From the NCBI GenBank assembly GCA_944319925.1, contig CALUFQ010000021.1, positions 1 to 45,653 of the forward strand: a stretch of 45,653 nucleotides of DNA. Reading direction: 5' to 3'. This stretch comes from an uncultured Paraprevotella sp. Its GTDB lineage: Bacteria; Bacteroidota; Bacteroidia; Bacteroidales; Bacteroidaceae. Position numbers and translations under genes: made by a program. The notes beneath the pieces are model-generated. The model saw nothing but the letters and a program-made list of their open reading frames with translations, was not told where the DNA came from and did not search any database. Positions 16,493 to 25,216 of this stretch are shown piece by piece (positions within the stretch are counted from its first letter, which is position 1; every line of letters begins with the position of its first letter).

Positions 16493-18049
16493 ATGGCAGA
16501 ACCAAGAAAGACGGGGCGACGCACTACGGCGCGCACCAAGATGAACGTGCCGGAAGAGGATGCTTACGGACATGTGCAGCCGCAGGCGGTCGAGTTCGAA
16601 GAGGCCGTACTGGGGGCTTTGATGATAGAACAGGACGCTTATTCGCAGGTGAGCGAGATTTTGCGCCCCGAAAGTTTCTATGACCACCGCCACCAGTTGA
16701 TTTACGATGCCATCCGCACATTGAATTTCCAACAAAAACCGGTGGACATCCTGACGGTGACGGAATACCTGAATTCCACAGGCAATTTGGAGGAAGTGGG
16801 AGGTCCTTTCTATATCACGCAGCTGAGCGAGAAGGTGATTTCTTCGGCCCACATCGAATATCATGCCCGCATCATAGCTCAAAAATACTTGGCGCGCGAG
16901 CTGATTACGTTTACCAGCGTGGTGCAGACCAAGGCGTTTGACAGCACGGTGGACGTGGACGACCTGATGCAAGAGGCCGAAGGCAAGCTCTTCGAAATCT
17001 CACAGCAGAACATGAAGAAGGACTACACGCAAATCGACCCCGTGATTCACGATGCCTACGAGATGTTGCAGAAGGCGGCTGCCCGCAGCGACGGGTTGAG
17101 CGGCTTGAGCAGCGGGTTCGAGAAATTGGATCGCATGACTTCCGGTTGGCAAAATTCCGACCTTATCATCATTGCGGCCCGTCCGGCCATGGGCAAGACC
17201 GCGTTCGTGCTTTCCATGGCTAAGAAAATGGCAGTGGACATGAAAATCCCGGTGGCGATGTTCTCCTTGGAAATGAGTAACGTGCAGTTGGTCAACCGCA
17301 TGATTGTCAACGTGTGCGAGATTCCCGGCGAGAAAATCAAAAGCGGCCAGCTGGCTCCTTATGAATGGGTGCAGCTGGACAGCAAGATACGTGACCTCTA
17401 CGGTGCGCCATTTTATGTGGATGACACACCGTCGCTGTCCGTGTTCGAACTGCGCACCAAGGCGCGGAGGCTGGTGCGCGAGCACGGGGTGAAAATCATC
17501 CTGATAGACTATCTGCAGCTGATGAACGCCAGCGGCATGTCGTTTGGCAGCCGTCAGGAAGAGGTGAGTACCATCTCGCGTTCGTTGAAAGGGTTGGCCA
17601 AGGAACTGAATATCCCCATCATCGCGTTGAGCCAGTTGAACCGCGGCGTGGAAAACCGCGAGGGCATTGACGGCAAGCGTCCGCAGTTGAGCGACCTGCG
17701 CGAGTCTGGTGCCATCGAACAAGACGCCGACATGGTATGCTTCATTCATCGTCCTGAATATTACAAGATTTATCAGGACGAGAAAGGCCATGACCTGCGT
17801 GGCATGGCGGAGATTATCATAGCCAAGCACCGTAATGGTGCGGTTGGCGACGTGTTGTTGAAGTTCCGTGCCGAATATGCCCGTTTCCAGGATCCGGACG
17901 AAGATGCCTACGTGCCGATGCCGGGAGAATCCATGGCTTTCGGGAATGCAGGCGGGCAAGGTGTCCAGGTGCCTCCTCCCGACGCGCCGCCGGTGGAAAT
18001 GTCATCGCCTTTCGGTGCGCCCGTGCCCGACGGCCCGCTTCCTTTTTGA
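16493..18049 (+). CDS. dnaB: Replicative DNA helicase DnaB
   Basis: DnaB is the hexameric helicase that unwinds DNA at the replication fork. The N-terminal domain (QPQAVEFEEAVLGALMIEQDAY..., residues about 30-140) mediates ring assembly and primase binding. The RecA-like ATPase core carries Walker A ARPAMGKT (229-236, Lys 235), Walker B IILIDYLQLM and the DnaB motif SQLNRGVENR. The C-terminal 45 residues are a Pro/Gly-rich tail (GQGVQVPPPDAPPVE...). At 518 residues it is slightly longer than E. coli DnaB because of a basic N-terminal extension and this tail. No intein is present. Confidence 0.97.
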   Translation: MAEPRKTGRRTTARTKMNVPEEDAYGHVQPQAVEFEEAVLGALMIEQDAYSQVSEILRPESFYDHRHQLIYDAIRTLNFQQKPVDILTVTEYLNSTGNLEEVGGPFYITQLSEKVISSAHIEYHARIIAQKYLARELITFTSVVQTKAFDSTVDVDDLMQEAEGKLFEISQQNMKKDYTQIDPVIHDAYEMLQKAAARSDGLSGLSSGFEKLDRMTSGWQNSDLIIIAARPAMGKTAFVLSMAKKMAVDMKIPVAMFSLEMSNVQLVNRMIVNVCEIPGEKIKSGQLAPYEWVQLDSKIRDLYGAPFYVDDTPSLSVFELRTKARRLVREHGVKIILIDYLQLMNASGMSFGSRQEEVSTISRSLKGLAKELNIPIIALSQLNRGVENREGIDGKRPQLSDLRESGAIEQDADMVCFIHRPEYYKIYQDEKGHDLRGMAEIIIAKHRNGAVGDVLLKFRAEYARFQDPDEDAYVPMPGESMAFGNAGGQGVQVPPPDAPPVEMSSPFGAPVPDGPLPF

Positions 18050-18134
18050 GGGGGATGGCTTTGCGAATCGGTGAAAGTGTCGGCGTTTCCGCGTGAAAAC
18101 TCCAAGGGGCTTCCGTGCTTTGTCCCGTAACTTC

Positions 18135-18165
18135 TTGGTGAATTGCACGAAAAAGTGTAATTTTG
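18135..18165 (+). promoter_or_regulatory. Promoter of pheT (TTG, 20 bases, TAATTTTG)
   Basis: ttg at 18135-18137 and taattttg at 18158-18165 match the Bacteroidota -33 and -7 elements with 20 bases between them. The start codon follows 36 bases after. Confidence 0.65.
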
Positions 18166-18201
18166 CGCGTATTTTGAATGGAATCCAAATATTTTTAAGA
18201 T

Positions 18202-20709
18202 ATGAATATTTCTTATAATTGGCTGAAAGAATACGTTGATTTCGACCTGACAGCCCAGGAAGTGGCCGACGCGCTGACATCGGAGGGGCTTGAAGTCGGC
18301 AGCGTGGAAGAAGTGCAGCCGGTAAAAGGCGGTCTGCAGGGATTGGTCATCGGAGAGGTGCTGACCTGTGTGCCTCATCCCAATTCCGACCACATGCATG
18401 TGTGTACTGTCAACCTTGGCGAAGGAGAACCCGTGCAGATTGTCTGCGGCGCGGCCAACGTGGATGCCGGACAGAAAGTGGTGGTGGCCACTATCGGTTG
18501 CAAGTTGTATGACGGCGACGAATGCATCACCATTAGGAAGTCCAAATTGCGCGGCGTGGAAAGCTGCGGCATGATTTGTGCCGAGGACGAAATAGGTATT
18601 GGTACGGACCACAGCGGCATCATCGTGCTGCCCGAAACGGCGAAGCCAGGCACTCCGGCTGCGGAATACTATAACTTGAAGAGCGATTATCTCATCGAAG
18701 TCGATATCACGCCCAACCGTGCCGACGCTTGTTCGCACTATGGCGTGGCACGCGACTTGTATGCTTGGCTGGTGCAACATGGTTACCCAACCGCCCTGCA
18801 TCGTCCTTCGTGCGACAGCTTCGCGGTGGACAATCATGACTTGGACATTGATATCGAAGTGCGGAACACGGAGGCTTGCCCGCGCTATGCGGCCGTGACC
18901 ATCAAGGGATGCGAGGTGAAGGAAAGCCCCGAATGGTTGCAGGACAAGTTGCGCATCATCGGCCTGCGCCCGATTAACAATATCGTGGACATCACCAACT
19001 ATGTCATGTTTGCCTACGGCCAGCCGTTGCACTGCTTTGATGCCGACATGATTAAGGGCAACAAGGTCGTGGTGCGGACTATGCCTGAAGGAACCCCGTT
19101 CGTGACACTGGACGGTGTGGAACATAAATTAAGTGAGCGCGACTTGGCCATTTGCAATGTGGAGGAACCGATGTGCATTGCCGGTGTATTTGGCGGAAAA
19201 GGCAGCGGGACGTATGAGACTACGCGCGACGTGCTTTTGGAAAGTGCGTATTTCAACCCTACATGGATTCGTAAGAGTGCCCGCCGTCATGGCTTGAGTA
19301 CCGACGCTTCTTTCCGCTTTGAGCGTGGTATCGACCCGAACGGAGTGATTTATGCCCTGAAGCAAGCTGCCATCTTGTGCAAGGAGTTAGCTGGAGGTGA
19401 AATCGCGATGGAGATAAAGGATGTCTATCCGAATCCGCTTCCTGATTTCATCGTTGATTTGAACTATCGCTACGCTTACGACCTGATAGGCAAGGAAATC
19501 GGAGCTGAAACGGTGAAGCGCATCGTGACGGCATTGGAGATGAAAATTCTCGAAGAAACGCCGGAAGGCTTGAAGCTTCAGGTGCCGGCCTACCGCGTGG
19601 ACGTGCAACGTCCGTGCGACGTGGTGGAAGACATCCTGCGCATATACGGATATAACAACGTGGAGATTCCTGCGGCAGTGAAATCCACGCTCAATGTGAA
19701 GGGCGAGGAAGACAAAAGTCATAAGTTGCAGAACTTGGTGGCCGAGCAGCTTGTGGGGTGCGGTTTTAATGAAATCCTGAACAACTCCTTGCAGCGCGCG
19801 GCCTACTACGACGGGCTGGAAAGTTATCCTTCGGCTCGGCTGGTGCGTCTGATGAATCCGTTGAGCTCGGATTTGAATGCCCTGCGTCAGACGTTGCTGT
19901 TCGGAGGATTGGAGAGCATCTCCCACAATGCCAACCGGCAAAATGCAGATTTGCGTTTCTTTGAATTTGGTAACTGTTATTATTTCCATGAGGAAAACAA
20001 GTGTCCGGACATTGTTCCCGGCGTGAGCAGCAGCCGCGACCCGGAAGTCATCAAGCATGTCTTGGATGCTTATTCCGAAGACTACCATTTGGGCTTGTGG
20101 GTCACCGGCAAACGGGTGGGCGGTTCATGGGCGCATCCAGACGAAGACGGTTCTTTCTTCGAGTTGAAGGCTTACGTGTTGAACATATTGCAGCGTTTGG
20201 GCGTGGATTTCGGTAAACTTGTGTTCGCTGATAGTCGGAACGATATTTTCTCGAAAGGCATTGAGATACAGAACAAGGGCGGCAAGACGTTGGCCGTGCT
20301 GGGTATCGTGGGGCGGAAGTTGTTGAAGCAACTGGAAGTGGACAATGACGTGTATTTCGCCGATTTGAACTGGAGGCTTCTGATGAAGGCCATTCGCAAC
20401 AACGCGGTTTGCTATACGGAAATCAGCAAATTCCCCGCAGTGAAGCGCGACTTGGCTCTTTTGGTGGACAAGAAGGTGGAATTTGCCGAAATCGAGAAGG
20501 TGGCTTACTCAACGGAAAAGAAATTGCTGAAGGAAGTCACGCTGTTCGACGTGTATGAAGGCAAGAATCTGGAGGAAGGCAAGAAGAGCTACGCCGTGAA
20601 CTTCGTGTTGCAGGACGAGACGAAGACGTTGAACGACAAACAGATTGACGGCATCATGGGCAAGCTGGTGGCCAATTTGCAGGAAAAATTGGGTGCCAAA
20701 TTGAGATGA
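18202..20709 (+). CDS. pheT: Phenylalanyl-tRNA synthetase beta subunit
   Basis: The 835-residue beta chain, with PheS, charges tRNA-Phe. Domains appear in the usual order: N-terminal B1 (MNISYNWLKEYVDFDLTAQEVADALTSEGLEV), the tRNA-binding EMAP-like insert (GLVIGEVLTCVPHPNSDHMHVCTVNLGEG), the B3/B4 editing region (IIGLRPINNIVDITNYVMFAYGQPLHCFDAD), the B5 domain, the catalytic-like core (FNEILNNSL...VRLMNPLSSDLNALRQTLL) and the C-terminal anticodon-binding fold (KFPAVKRDLALLVDKKVEFAEIEKV). pheS is not in the window and must lie elsewhere, as is common in Bacteroidales. Confidence 0.97.
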   Translation: MNISYNWLKEYVDFDLTAQEVADALTSEGLEVGSVEEVQPVKGGLQGLVIGEVLTCVPHPNSDHMHVCTVNLGEGEPVQIVCGAANVDAGQKVVVATIGCKLYDGDECITIRKSKLRGVESCGMICAEDEIGIGTDHSGIIVLPETAKPGTPAAEYYNLKSDYLIEVDITPNRADACSHYGVARDLYAWLVQHGYPTALHRPSCDSFAVDNHDLDIDIEVRNTEACPRYAAVTIKGCEVKESPEWLQDKLRIIGLRPINNIVDITNYVMFAYGQPLHCFDADMIKGNKVVVRTMPEGTPFVTLDGVEHKLSERDLAICNVEEPMCIAGVFGGKGSGTYETTRDVLLESAYFNPTWIRKSARRHGLSTDASFRFERGIDPNGVIYALKQAAILCKELAGGEIAMEIKDVYPNPLPDFIVDLNYRYAYDLIGKEIGAETVKRIVTALEMKILEETPEGLKLQVPAYRVDVQRPCDVVEDILRIYGYNNVEIPAAVKSTLNVKGEEDKSHKLQNLVAEQLVGCGFNEILNNSLQRAAYYDGLESYPSARLVRLMNPLSSDLNALRQTLLFGGLESISHNANRQNADLRFFEFGNCYYFHEENKCPDIVPGVSSSRDPEVIKHVLDAYSEDYHLGLWVTGKRVGGSWAHPDEDGSFFELKAYVLNILQRLGVDFGKLVFADSRNDIFSKGIEIQNKGGKTLAVLGIVGRKLLKQLEVDNDVYFADLNWRLLMKAIRNNAVCYTEISKFPAVKRDLALLVDKKVEFAEIEKVAYSTEKKLLKEVTLFDVYEGKNLEEGKKSYAVNFVLQDETKTLNDKQIDGIMGKLVANLQEKLGAKLR

Positions 20710-20713
20710 CGCA

Positions 20714-20878
20714 ATGAAAGGATTAGTCGTCGCTAAGGTCGTCTATTACGTGTTGGTTGCTTGTTGGCTATTACAAATTACCCTGCAAGGCTACACCGAT
20801 GCGCTGATTGTACCTACGATTGTGCTGATTGTCTATGGACTTTGCCTGAATTACCAAATGAGAAAGAATAGAAAATAG
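20714..20878 (+). CDS. Small membrane protein, 54 residues
   Basis: A compact frame sits between pheT (4 bases away) and the YebC-family gene (20 bases away), in the same direction. The product starts MKGLVVAKVVYYVLVACWLLQI and has two hydrophobic segments, about residues 4-22 and 30-46, ending in a basic tail (NYQMRKNRK). That is the layout of a small two-helix inner membrane protein with its C-terminus inside. I do not recognise a family. Its tight spacing and good hydrophobic pattern support a real gene. Confidence 0.65.
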   Translation: MKGLVVAKVVYYVLVACWLLQITLQGYTDALIVPTIVLIVYGLCLNYQMRKNRK

Positions 20879-20898
20879 ATACATATAAATTTATTCCA

Positions 20899-21630
20899 AT
20901 GGGAAGAGCGTTTGAATACAGAAAGGCTGCAAAGCTGAAAAGATGGGGCCACATGGCCAAGACATTTACGAAACTGGGCAAACAGATTGCCATTGCCGTG
21001 AAGGCTGGTGGCCCGGAACCTGAAAACAACCCCACGTTGCGTTCGATTATCGCGACATGCAAGCGCGAGAACATGCCTAAAGACAACATCGAGCGGGCCA
21101 TCAAGAATGCGATGGGGAAAGACCAGAGCGAATACAAGAGCATGACTTACGAAGGTTATGGCCCTCACGGAATCGCCGTGTTTGTGGACACGCTGACCGA
21201 CAATCCGACCCGTACGGTGGCCGATGTGCGTTCCGTGTTCAACAAATTCTCCGGCACGTTGGGCACGATGGGGTCGCTGGCTTATCTGTTTGACCACAAA
21301 TGCGTGTTCACGTTCAAGAAACCAGCCACTGTCGATATGGACGAGCTGATTCTCGACTTGATTGATTATGGCGTGGAAGAGGATTACGACATGGATGACG
21401 AAGAGGGAACTATCACCATTTACGGCGACCCGAAAAGTTACGGTGTCATCCAAAAGCATTTGGAGGAGAGCGGCTTTGAGGATGTCGGTGGAGAGTTTAC
21501 TTATATCCCCAATGATTTGAAGGAGGTGGCACCGGACGTGCGTGAAACGTTGAACAAGATGGTGGAGAAGCTTGAAGAGTTCGACGACGTGCAGACCGTT
21601 TACACCAATATGAAGCCGGAGGAAGAATAA
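20899..21630 (+). CDS. YebC/PmpR-family regulator (TACO1 family)
   Basis: The 243-residue protein starts MGRAFEYRKAAKLKRWGHMAKTFTKLGKQI, a Bacteroidota version of the family start (MAGHSKW...RK...D...), and continues with the signature NPTLRSIIATCKRENMPKDNIERAIKNAMGK and YEGYGPHGIAVFVDTLTDNPTRTVADVRSVFNK. Three alpha/beta domains are expected. Members have been described as DNA-binding regulators, and more recently as ribosome-associated factors that help at difficult stretches such as proline runs. It probably belongs to the pheT transcript. Confidence 0.93.
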   Translation: MGRAFEYRKAAKLKRWGHMAKTFTKLGKQIAIAVKAGGPEPENNPTLRSIIATCKRENMPKDNIERAIKNAMGKDQSEYKSMTYEGYGPHGIAVFVDTLTDNPTRTVADVRSVFNKFSGTLGTMGSLAYLFDHKCVFTFKKPATVDMDELILDLIDYGVEEDYDMDDEEGTITIYGDPKSYGVIQKHLEESGFEDVGGEFTYIPNDLKEVAPDVRETLNKMVEKLEEFDDVQTVYTNMKPEEE

Positions 21631-21636
21631 GGCTTC

Positions 21637-21888
21637 ATGAAATACGTCTATCAAACAGCAGGGACTTGCAGCCGCCAGATAGAACTGGAGGTGGAGCAAG
21701 GTATCGTGCAATCCGTCCATTTTGCAGGCGGATGCCATGGGAACTTGCAAGGCATTGCACGTTTGGTGACAGGTATGCGTGTGGAAGACGTGATCAGCCG
21801 GTTGAAAGGTGTCCGTTGCGGCATGAAATCCACTTCCTGTCCCGACCAGTTGGCAATGGCGTTGGAGGCGGCTGTATCGCAGGTTTGA
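21637..21888 (+). CDS. TSCPD domain protein (TIGR03905 type)
   Basis: This 83-residue protein is a stand-alone TSCPD domain, named for its end motif (here STSCPDQLAMAL). The rest (MKYVYQTAGTCSRQIELEVEQGIVQSVHFAGGCHGNLQGI) matches the TIGR03905 family. TSCPD domains also occur at the end of some class II ribonucleotide reductases and may bind metal through their cysteines (C11, C33, C60, C67 here). The function of the free form is not known to me. It starts 7 bases after the YebC-family stop and closes this operon. Confidence 0.88.
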   Translation: MKYVYQTAGTCSRQIELEVEQGIVQSVHFAGGCHGNLQGIARLVTGMRVEDVISRLKGVRCGMKSTSCPDQLAMALEAAVSQV

Positions 21889-21937
21889 ATTTGACAGATG
21901 TTTTTTCGGGATGCGGCAACGTATCTCCCGGGACAGT

Positions 21938-21990
21938 AAAAAAGAAGCGCGACTTCCCTTGAAAAAGGTCAAGCCGCGTTTCTTTTTATT
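21938..21990 (+). terminator. Terminator after the TSCPD gene
   Basis: aaaaaagaagcgcgactt pairs with aagccgcgtttcttttt with two or three mismatches, followed by tatt. It separates the pheT-side genes from the convergent lipoprotein gene and can work both ways. Confidence 0.65.
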
Positions 21991-22011
21991 GGAAAATCTG
22001 TTGCCTGCAGC

Positions 22012-22440
22012 TTATTTTTTGTCGTTTGCAGGGATGCCGTTTCCGTAGTCTTCCGGTGTGAAGCGCACTTGGAGGCGCGCTTTTCCTGTTGTTTTGGAGT
22101 GGTAACAATAAGCAAAGTTGATACCATTTTCCTTGTAAGTCTTCAGTTCCACGGAATTGATGATGTTCTTCCGCAGCAAATCTTCGATTTTCCCGCAGTT
22201 TTCCTTGTTCATCATGCTGTCGGTGTCCAATTCGCCTTCCAAGGTGTAGTAATAATTCAGTGTGTGGGTCGCCTCGTCATACGTGAGGCTGTCCATGATG
22301 GTGCAGATATCCATTCTGCGCGGGCATTGCTTTTCGGTATATTCCCGCGCCTCTCTGGCGCATCGTTCGTCGAAGTTTTCTTGGCATGCGGCCATCAACC
22401 CCCACAATGCCGGCAACAACAATATGGTTTTCTTTTTCAT
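22012..22440 (-). CDS. Small putative lipoprotein, unknown function
   Basis: The start at 22440 (MKKKTILLLPALWGLMAAC) gives a clean lipoprotein signal with a lipobox ending at Cys 19; a frame eight codons longer adds charged residues before it. The mature part is about 124 residues, soluble, with a predicted mix of helix and strand (EYTEKQCPRRMDICTIMDSLTYDEATHTLNYYYTLEGELD). I do not recognise a domain. It is monocistronic and convergent with the TSCPD gene. Confidence 0.75.
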   Translation of the reverse strand: MKKKTILLLPALWGLMAACQENFDERCAREAREYTEKQCPRRMDICTIMDSLTYDEATHTLNYYYTLEGELDTDSMMNKENCGKIEDLLRKNIINSVELKTYKENGINFAYCYHSKTTGKARLQVRFTPEDYGNGIPANDKK

Positions 22441-22501
22441 TTTTCTTGTTTTTGGATAATACATGGCAATAAGCCTCTAGGGAAGAATCACTTCCTTTCT
22501 G

Positions 22502-22509
22502 CAAAAGTA
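22502..22509 (-). promoter_or_regulatory. Candidate -7 element of the small lipoprotein gene
   Basis: On the minus strand this reads tacttttg, matching TAnnTTTG, about 60 bases before the chosen start. Confidence 0.45.
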
Positions 22510-22618
22510 CGAAAAAGAAACGAATTTGTTTCAGTGTAAGCTTGAAAATATGGGACATGCAATCACGACTTTCGTTGAATAGTTGCTGCATTTGTTCGTT
22601 TGTTTCCTGTTTTCTTTT

Positions 22619-22626
22619 TATTTTTG
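22619..22626 (+). promoter_or_regulatory. Candidate -7 element of the C_GCAxxG_C_C gene
   Basis: tatttttg matches TAnnTTTG, 29 bases before the start. TTTG copies lie 16 and 24 bases upstream, neither at the ideal spacing. Confidence 0.5.
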
Positions 22627-22655
22627 CAACGTAGATATGCAAAAGGTTAAAGACG

Positions 22656-23123
22656 ATGAAAGACAAAGAAGATAGGATAGCACAGGCTGTGGCAAATTTC
22701 AGGGAGGGATTCAATTGCTCGCAATCGATTGTGGCTGCCTTCGCCGACATTTACGGATTTACGCGGGAACAGGCTTTGCACATGTCTGCTTCTTTTGGTG
22801 GTGGGATAGGGCGGATGCGCTTGACGTGCGGGGCGGCTTGTGGCATGTTCATGCTGGCAGGTTTGGAAACGGCAGCCATGGAAGGGAAGGACCGTGCGAC
22901 GAAATCCCGCAATTATGCCATTGTGCAGGAGTTGGCCGCCAAGTTCAAGGCGCAGAACGGTTCTATCACTTGTGCCGATATGTTGGGTTTGAAACGTGAT
23001 GCCCCGGTAAGCAGCGAGGCAGAAGCCCGTACGGCAGACTATTATGCCAAGCGTCCCTGTCCGAAAATCATAGAAGGAGCGGCCCGCATTATTGCTGATT
23101 ATTTGGAGTCAGTGGGACGATAG
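22656..23123 (+). CDS. C_GCAxxG_C_C family protein
   Basis: The family is named for its spaced cysteines. Here they are C21 in GFNCSQSIVAAF, C58 and C62 in LTCGAACGMFMLAGL, C106 in ITCADMLG and C135 in KRPCPKIIE. It has 155 residues, all-helical, with no signal peptide. The spacing suggests a redox-active or metal-binding cytoplasmic protein; members occur near electron-transfer and metal-handling genes, but no reaction is established. It has its own promoter and stands alone here. Confidence 0.88.
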   Translation: MKDKEDRIAQAVANFREGFNCSQSIVAAFADIYGFTREQALHMSASFGGGIGRMRLTCGAACGMFMLAGLETAAMEGKDRATKSRNYAIVQELAAKFKAQNGSITCADMLGLKRDAPVSSEAEARTADYYAKRPCPKIIEGAARIIADYLESVGR

Positions 23124-23232
23124 TGCCATGAGTATGACAATTCGCATGCATAAAAAATCTTATTTTAGTTAAAATAACCTATAAAACGGCGGATCTTTTA
23201 AGTTTTTTTATAAGGGGTATGAATATAAGTTG

Positions 23233-23240
23233 TATCTTTG
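23233..23240 (+). promoter_or_regulatory. Candidate -7 element of the winged-helix gene
   Basis: tatctttg matches TAnnTTTG, 63 bases before the start codon. A T-run near 23203-23209 is the only -33 candidate. Confidence 0.5.
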
Positions 23241-23303
23241 TACGTATTTATGAAAGAGTGTCCTTTGAGAGGATGAGTTTATTAATTAAAAGTATTAAGT
23301 ATT

Positions 23304-23504
23304 ATGTTTGAAAATGCAGGTGAATTGGCAGGCCAGGTTTGGAATGCTTTGAACGAAAATGCCCCCATGGGCGTAAAAGACTTGAAGAAAGCTGCGAAGG
23401 TGAAAACCGACAAAGAATTGTATTTGGCTTTGGGCTGGTTGCTTCGTGAAAACAAGCTGGCTGTCGAAGGTGACGAAAAAGAACCCGTTTTCTCTTTGAA
23501 GTAA
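23304..23504 (+). CDS. Winged helix-turn-helix protein, 66 residues (DUF2582-like)
   Basis: This tiny protein is a single winged helix: AGELAGQVWNALNENAPMGVKDLKKAAKVKTDKELYLALGWLLRENKLAVEGDEKEPVFSLK. It fits the PF10771 (DUF2582) type, widespread in Bacteroidales. It should be a small DNA-binding or protein-binding domain; the target is unknown. A strong hairpin overlaps its stop codon, so it is transcribed alone. A small, well-expressed, monocistronic basic protein could also have a nucleoid role, which I only suggest. Confidence 0.85.
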   Translation: MFENAGELAGQVWNALNENAPMGVKDLKKAAKVKTDKELYLALGWLLRENKLAVEGDEKEPVFSLK

Positions 23505-23520
23505 AACGGGTTTCTTTGGT
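23482..23520 (+). terminator. Terminator overlapping the end of the winged-helix gene
   Basis: aacccgtttt and aaaacgggtt form a perfect 10-bp stem around the stop codon, followed by tctttggttttt. Confidence 0.75.
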
Positions 23521-23533
23521 TTTTCTGAGCTAG

Positions 23534-23602
23534 GGAGCATCCCAAGAGGAATGTTTTTGTCCGTGGAGCGTCAAATGGTTTCTCTTGGGATGCTCCATTT
23601 TT
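23534..23602 (+). terminator. Second hairpin with a perfect 15-bp stem
   Basis: ggagcatcccaagag at 23534-23548 pairs perfectly with ctcttgggatgctcc at 23582-23596, with a 33-base loop, and attttta follows. It may be a back-up terminator or a small palindromic repeat unit. Confidence 0.65.
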
Positions 23603-23659
23603 ATGGCATGGATTGTTTGACGTTTTGATATATTTGTGTATTATTTAATCCGGTTTTAC

Positions 23660-23690
23660 TTGCTTTTAATGGTTTGTTTTTGTAGCTTTG
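23660..23690 (+). promoter_or_regulatory. Promoter of gdhA (TTG, 20 bases, TAGCTTTG)
   Basis: ttg at 23660-23662 and tagctttg at 23683-23690 fit the Bacteroidota -33/-7 promoter with 20 bases between. The start codon is 49 bases further on. Confidence 0.65.
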
Positions 23691-23738
23691 CATTATGTTA
23701 GTTGACAAATTGTTTGTTTTTCTTAAAGGTAAGGTACT

Positions 23739-25076
23739 ATGGATATTCAGGGAATCATGGCTCGTTTGGAAGCCAGGCATCCAGGCGAGGCGGAGTATTT
23801 GCAAGCAGTGCGTGAAGTGCTTTTGTCGATAAAGGACGTGTATGACAACCATCCTGAATTTGAACGTGCGAAGTTGATTGAACGGTTGGTAGAACCAGAG
23901 CGAGTGGTTGTTTTCCGCGTACCTTGGGTGGATGACAGGGGGGAAGTGCAAGTGAATCTTGGCTACCGGGTACAATTTAACAGTGCCATCGGGCCATATA
24001 AAGGAGGGTTGCGCTTCCACGCTTCCGTCAACTTGAGCATTTTAAAGTTTTTGGCATTTGAGCAAACTTTTAAAAATGCTCTTACCACCTTGCCCATGGG
24101 GGGCGGAAAAGGCGGTTCGGACTTTTCTCCGCGCGGCAAGAGCGATGCGGAAATCATGCGGTTTTGCCAGGCTTTCATGAATGAATTGTTCCGCTACATC
24201 GGCCCGGAAACAGATATTCCGGCAGGTGACATCGGTGTGGGAGCGCGAGAGATAGGTTATTTGTTCGGGCAATATAAGAAACTGACGCGGGATTGGAGCG
24301 GCGTGTTGACAGGGAAGGGGTTGGAATATGGCGGTTCGCTCGTGCGTCCGGAAGCCACAGGCTATGGAGGACTTTATTTCGTCCGTGAAATGTTGGCGGA
24401 TAGAGGTGTTGACATCCGTGGGAAGCGGATTGCCGTCAGCGGGTTCGGCAATGTGGCATGGGGAGCCACTAGGAAAGCCACGGAATTGGGGGCGAAAGTG
24501 GTAACCATATCCGGGCCTGATGGTTACATCTTTGACGAGGAAGGAGTTTGCGGTGAGAAAATTGATTATATGTTGGAACTTCGGGCTAGCGGGAACGACA
24601 TTTGCAGTCCATACGCTGAGCGGTTCCCTGGCAGCGTGTTTGTGCCGGGCCGTCGTCCATGGGAAGTGAAGTGCGATATTGCTTTGCCGTGTGCCACGCA
24701 GAATGAGCTGAATGGCGAGGATGCGCAGCACCTGATAGACAATGGTGTGCAGTGTGTGGCCGAGATTTCCAATATGGGTTGTACGCCAGAAGCCATTGAT
24801 GCATTTGTCGCCCGCAAGATGCTTTACGCGCCGGGCAAGGCGGTCAATGCAGGCGGGGTGGCCACGTCTGGGTTGGAAATGAGCCAAAATGCCATGCATC
24901 TCAGTTGGTCGGCTGAGGAGGTTGACCGGAATTTGCATGCCATCATGCACGGCATCCATGAGCAGTGTGTCCGCTACGGGACGGAGCCGGACGGTTATGT
25001 CAATTACATGAAGGGGGCCAATGTGGCCGGTTTCATGAAAGTGGCCAAGGCCATGATGGCGCAGGGCATCGTTTGA
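23739..25076 (+). CDS. gdhA: Glutamate dehydrogenase, hexameric type
   Basis: The 445-residue enzyme interconverts 2-oxoglutarate plus ammonia and glutamate, a main entry of nitrogen into the cell. The substrate site is seen in GYRVQFNSAIGPYKGGLRF (Lys 88) and the catalytic Lys 124 in LPMGGGKGGSDF; PAGDIGVGAREIGYLFG holds the conserved Asp. The Rossmann domain contains IAVSGFGNVAWGATRKATELGAKVV. Length and the NADP-type sequence indicate the anabolic, hexameric class. It has its own promoter and terminator. Confidence 0.96.
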   Translation: MDIQGIMARLEARHPGEAEYLQAVREVLLSIKDVYDNHPEFERAKLIERLVEPERVVVFRVPWVDDRGEVQVNLGYRVQFNSAIGPYKGGLRFHASVNLSILKFLAFEQTFKNALTTLPMGGGKGGSDFSPRGKSDAEIMRFCQAFMNELFRYIGPETDIPAGDIGVGAREIGYLFGQYKKLTRDWSGVLTGKGLEYGGSLVRPEATGYGGLYFVREMLADRGVDIRGKRIAVSGFGNVAWGATRKATELGAKVVTISGPDGYIFDEEGVCGEKIDYMLELRASGNDICSPYAERFPGSVFVPGRRPWEVKCDIALPCATQNELNGEDAQHLIDNGVQCVAEISNMGCTPEAIDAFVARKMLYAPGKAVNAGGVATSGLEMSQNAMHLSWSAEEVDRNLHAIMHGIHEQCVRYGTEPDGYVNYMKGANVAGFMKVAKAMMAQGIV

Positions 25077-25097
25077 GGATGTTGTATATGGCAAGAT

Positions 25098-25138
25098 ATA
25101 TGCCGCTGGGGATTTTGTGCTCCGGTGGCATATTTTTT
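25098..25138 (+). terminator. Terminator after gdhA
   Basis: atatgccgctgg pairs with ccggtggcatat (12 positions, two of them G-U), with a 12-base loop, followed by tttttg. Confidence 0.75.
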
Positions 25139-25216
25139 GTTGCCCGGATTTGTTCTTTTACGGATTTTTCCGCATATTTGTCTATGTGAACTTGTAAAAA
25201 GAAGAAATTACCGATT

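Noticed and set aside
17908-19125. A 405-codon minus-strand frame across the end of dnaB and the start of pheT.
   Set aside because: It runs antisense to two well-supported genes and over the pheT promoter.
23160-23177. The AT-only palindrome ttattttagttaaaataa behind the C_GCAxxG_C_C gene as a terminator.
   Set aside because: A seven-pair stem of only A-T pairs is too weak, and such palindromes are common in AT-rich gaps.
25173-25180. catatttg as a -7 element for the receiver/ATP-grasp gene.
   Set aside because: It has a mismatch at the first, strongly conserved base and no -33 partner.
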